Assembly: GCF_002770725.1 (NCBI RefSeq)
Contig: NZ_NQVN01000017.1
Coordinates: 50,910 to 114,909 of the forward strand
DNA: 64,000 nt
Direction of reading: 5' to 3'
Origin: Pleomorphomonas carboxyditropha
GTDB taxonomy: Bacteria; Pseudomonadota; Alphaproteobacteria; Rhizobiales; Pleomorphomonadaceae
Shown here: in pieces, positions 62,334-64,000 of the stretch
How the letters are laid out: each line of letters starts with the position of its first letter
Position numbering within the stretch: the first letter of the stretch is position 1
Position numbers and translations under genes: made by a program
The notes under the pieces: model-generated
The model's database searches: none
Told to the model about the DNA's origin: nothing
What the model saw: only the letters and a program-made list of their open reading frames with translations

Positions 62334-62410
62334 GGACCGGCGGGCCCTTGGCCTGCCTCGGCGCCAGGATGCACTCGACGATCGCTGCCCGGGAAGGTAC
62401 CTTTCCGGGT

Positions 62411-63019
62411 ATGCGTGTTTTTGTGCTCTTCGCATTGCTGCTGTCGATCGCCGTCGGACCGGCCGCTGCCGACGACGGCCTGCCGCCGCCCGTCGCCAGC
62501 GGGCGCGAGCGGCTGGTGACCGTCGTGCCGGCCGACAAGGCCGCCGAGCTCGACGGCCTGTTCGCCCGCCTCGCCGTTGCCAAAGACCGCGCCGAAGCGG
62601 CCGGCATCGAGGCCGACATCCGCCGCCGCTGGGCGGCGAGCGGCAGCGCCACCGGCGATCTGATGTTGTCGTGGACCGAAAAGGCGGTGGCGGCCGGCGA
62701 CGCCGCCGGGGCGCTCGACATCCTCGACGAGCTGACGGTGCGGCAGCCGGCCTTTGCCGAGGCCTACTATCGGCGCGGCACCCTGCACCTTCTGGCCGGC
62801 CGGCTGTCGCCGGCGCTCGGCGACTTCCAGACGGTGCTGCGCATCGAGCCGCGGCATTTCCTCGCCATGAAGGACCTCGCCGTCCTGCTGGAGGATATCG
62901 ACCAGCACGACCGGGCGCTCGAGGTGCTGAGGCGCCTGCAAGGCATCGATCCCAATTTCGAGGGCCTCGACGCGGCGATCGAAGCGATCGTCGCCGGCAG
63001 CCATGGCCGGGATATCTGA
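62411..63019 (+). CDS. Secreted tetratricopeptide-repeat protein
   Basis: A 202-aa protein with a signal peptide (FVLFALLLSIAVGPAAAD) and three TPR-like helix pairs at about residues 90-190 (AGALDILDELTVRQPAFAEA, RRGTLHLLAGRLSPALGDFQ, HDRALEVLRRLQGIDPNF). It is probably periplasmic and serves protein contacts. No partner gene is evident; it follows rpmJ by 77 bp but need not share its transcript. Confidence 0.8.
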   Translation: MRVFVLFALLLSIAVGPAAADDGLPPPVASGRERLVTVVPADKAAELDGLFARLAVAKDRAEAAGIEADIRRRWAASGSATGDLMLSWTEKAVAAGDAAGALDILDELTVRQPAFAEAYYRRGTLHLLAGRLSPALGDFQTVLRIEPRHFLAMKDLAVLLEDIDQHDRALEVLRRLQGIDPNFEGLDAAIEAIVAGSHGRDI

Positions 63020-63567
63020 CAAATGCCGGGCGCCGCCTGCGACCGGTTCAAAGCGCTCGTCATTTCACGACATCTCCGGTGATGCAGCCGATCGAGAGGC
63101 GATCAATTCGAACGCTGACGAAGGCGTGTCCATCCGGTGCATATCTATCGAATCCGCGAGAATCGGAACCAAAGCACCATTTCCAAAACTTTTGACATGC
63201 AATTTATTTCGATAATTTTTGATTCGGCGCCGCGCATCGTAAGTTCAATTAATGCCCGTAAAAATTGTATAAGCATCGCAGGTACCAAGCCGCATAGTTG
63301 AAATTGCGCCTTTCTCGTGTTGGAAGGCAGGCGTGTTATTCAATTTTCCCGCGTTCCGGTGCGCCGTCCTTATCGTTGGGTGGCAGGAATGTCCATATAA
63401 TCGGTAAAATCCTGTTGACGATCACTCAGAATCCGACAACAATCACTAAAAATCGAAATCAAACGAGTGTCCTTGAGTAAGGTTTACTCGGAAAAGGTGT
63501 AAGATCGAATTCGGAAATATCGATCGGTTCGCTGTTTCCGACGCGCCAATGTAGCTGGAGCCACTGC
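63020..63567. other. Long A/T-richer spacer before the transketolase gene
   Basis: This 548-bp region has lower GC than its neighbours and no supportable gene. TTGACG at about 63415 and A/T-rich stretches suggest promoter elements. No palindromic repeat of the type at 12909 is present. Confidence 0.4.
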
Positions 63568-64000
63568 ATGTCCGGGGGCAATTCGCCGCGCTTTTTGGCC
63601 AACGCCGACAGGATCGCTCTGGTTCGTGGGCGGGCGCTTGCCATCCGGCGCAGCGCCTTCACCATGGTCCACGACGCCGGGCTCGGCCATCCCGGCGGCG
63701 ACTTCTCGGCGGCCGACATCCTGGCGAGCCTCTATTTCGGTGTCATGCGCTACGATCCAGGCCAGCCGCGCCACCCCGACCGCGACCGCTTCATCATGAG
63801 CAAGGGCCACTGCACCGGCGCCTTCTATTCGGTGCTCGCCCAGGCCGGCTTCTTCCCCGAAGCCCAGCTCAGCACCTACATGCAGCCGCTGTCCATGCTG
63901 AACGGCCACCCCAACCGCAACTACCTGCCGGGCATCGAGACCAACACCGGACCGCTCGGCCACGGCCTGCCGGTCGCCGTCGGCATCGCCATCGCCGGCA
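63568..64000 (+). CDS. Transketolase N-terminal subunit, cut by window edge
   Basis: The first 144 residues of a transketolase of the split type, starting at the ATG at 63568. Thiamine-diphosphate and substrate motifs are seen: DAGLGHPGGDFSAADILASL, FIMSKGHCTGAFYSVLAQAG and NTGPLGHGLPVAVGIAIAG. A full-size transketolase has a similar start, so the split form is inferred from GGDFSAAD and MSKGHC wording. The rest lies beyond the right edge. Confidence 0.92.
   Translation, partial: MSGGNSPRFLANADRIALVRGRALAIRRSAFTMVHDAGLGHPGGDFSAADILASLYFGVMRYDPGQPRHPDRDRFIMSKGHCTGAFYSVLAQAGFFPEAQLSTYMQPLSMLNGHPNRNYLPGIETNTGPLGHGLPVAVGIAIAG

Noticed and set aside
63298..63480. 60-aa frame in the spacer before the transketolase gene
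   Set aside because: No start signal, no similarity to a known family and no conserved codon pattern; treated as non-coding.

Overview
The window is high-GC, densely coded bacterial DNA from an alphaproteobacterium, most likely Hyphomicrobiales (Rhizobiales). The reasons are the order ruvB-ybgC-tolQRA-tolB-pal-cpoB-tilS, the three-gene transhydrogenase pntAA/AB/B, a DtxR-type MntR beside mntH, a DUF2927 protein, and two copies of a palindromic intergenic repeat whose core (GAAAAGTGG, 13-18 nt, CCGATGC) is of the kind scattered through rhizobial genomes. A genus cannot be fixed from the sequence alone.

Layout. 1-9.1 kb (minus strand): Tol-Pal envelope operon and ruvB, with an AT-rich Fic/VbhA-type toxin-antitoxin pair wedged between ruvB and ybgC. 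9.4-13 kb: DUF2927 protein, a small hypothetical, a PPP-type phosphatase, a PIN/Phd toxin-antitoxin pair and a composite palindromic repeat. 13.3-24 kb: two peptidoglycan enzymes (DUF882/M15-like and an L,D-transpeptidase), an orphan sigma-54 response regulator, PepF and the transhydrogenase operon.

24.4-35.6 kb is the most interesting block: an IclR regulator, an MFS carrier, and two divergent operons. One encodes a cyclase-family hydrolase, a cupin, an SDR, a 3-hydroxyacyl-CoA-dehydrogenase-like enzyme and a DUF849/BKACE lyase. The other encodes CoA-transferase A and B, a thiolase and a DAPG/phloretin-hydrolase-like protein. Read together they match, step for step, a route from acyl-phloroglucinol or phloretin through phloroglucinol, dihydrophloroglucinol, 3-hydroxy-5-oxohexanoate and triacetate to acetoacetyl-CoA and acetyl-CoA. 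The block ends in a scar that carries a thiolase C-terminal fragment and an antisense fragment resembling the conjugative relaxase TraA, which suggests acquisition by a mobile element.

35.7-42.2 kb: MATE exporter, mntR and mntH with a shared operator-like palindrome, a thioredoxin-fold peroxiredoxin-like protein, and a thiamine-precursor ABC transporter (ThiX, ThiY) under a TPP riboswitch. 42.4-45.4 kb: tRNA-Glu(CUC) followed by a lower-GC island with a TIGR04255-family gene, two unknown genes and a broken integrase. 45.6-53.5 kb: a RelE/XRE pair, then an arabinoside uptake operon (ABC transporter plus GH51 arabinofuranosidase) with a GntR/FadR-type regulator. 53.5-64 kb: a glycine-betaine/proline-type ABC transporter, the second palindromic repeat, class I fructose-1,6-bisphosphatase, an ornithine-cyclodeaminase-family protein overlapping convergently with an EEP phosphatase, a small iron-permease-family protein, a cysteine-free L36 ribosomal protein, a TPR protein, and the start of a split transketolase that runs off the right edge.
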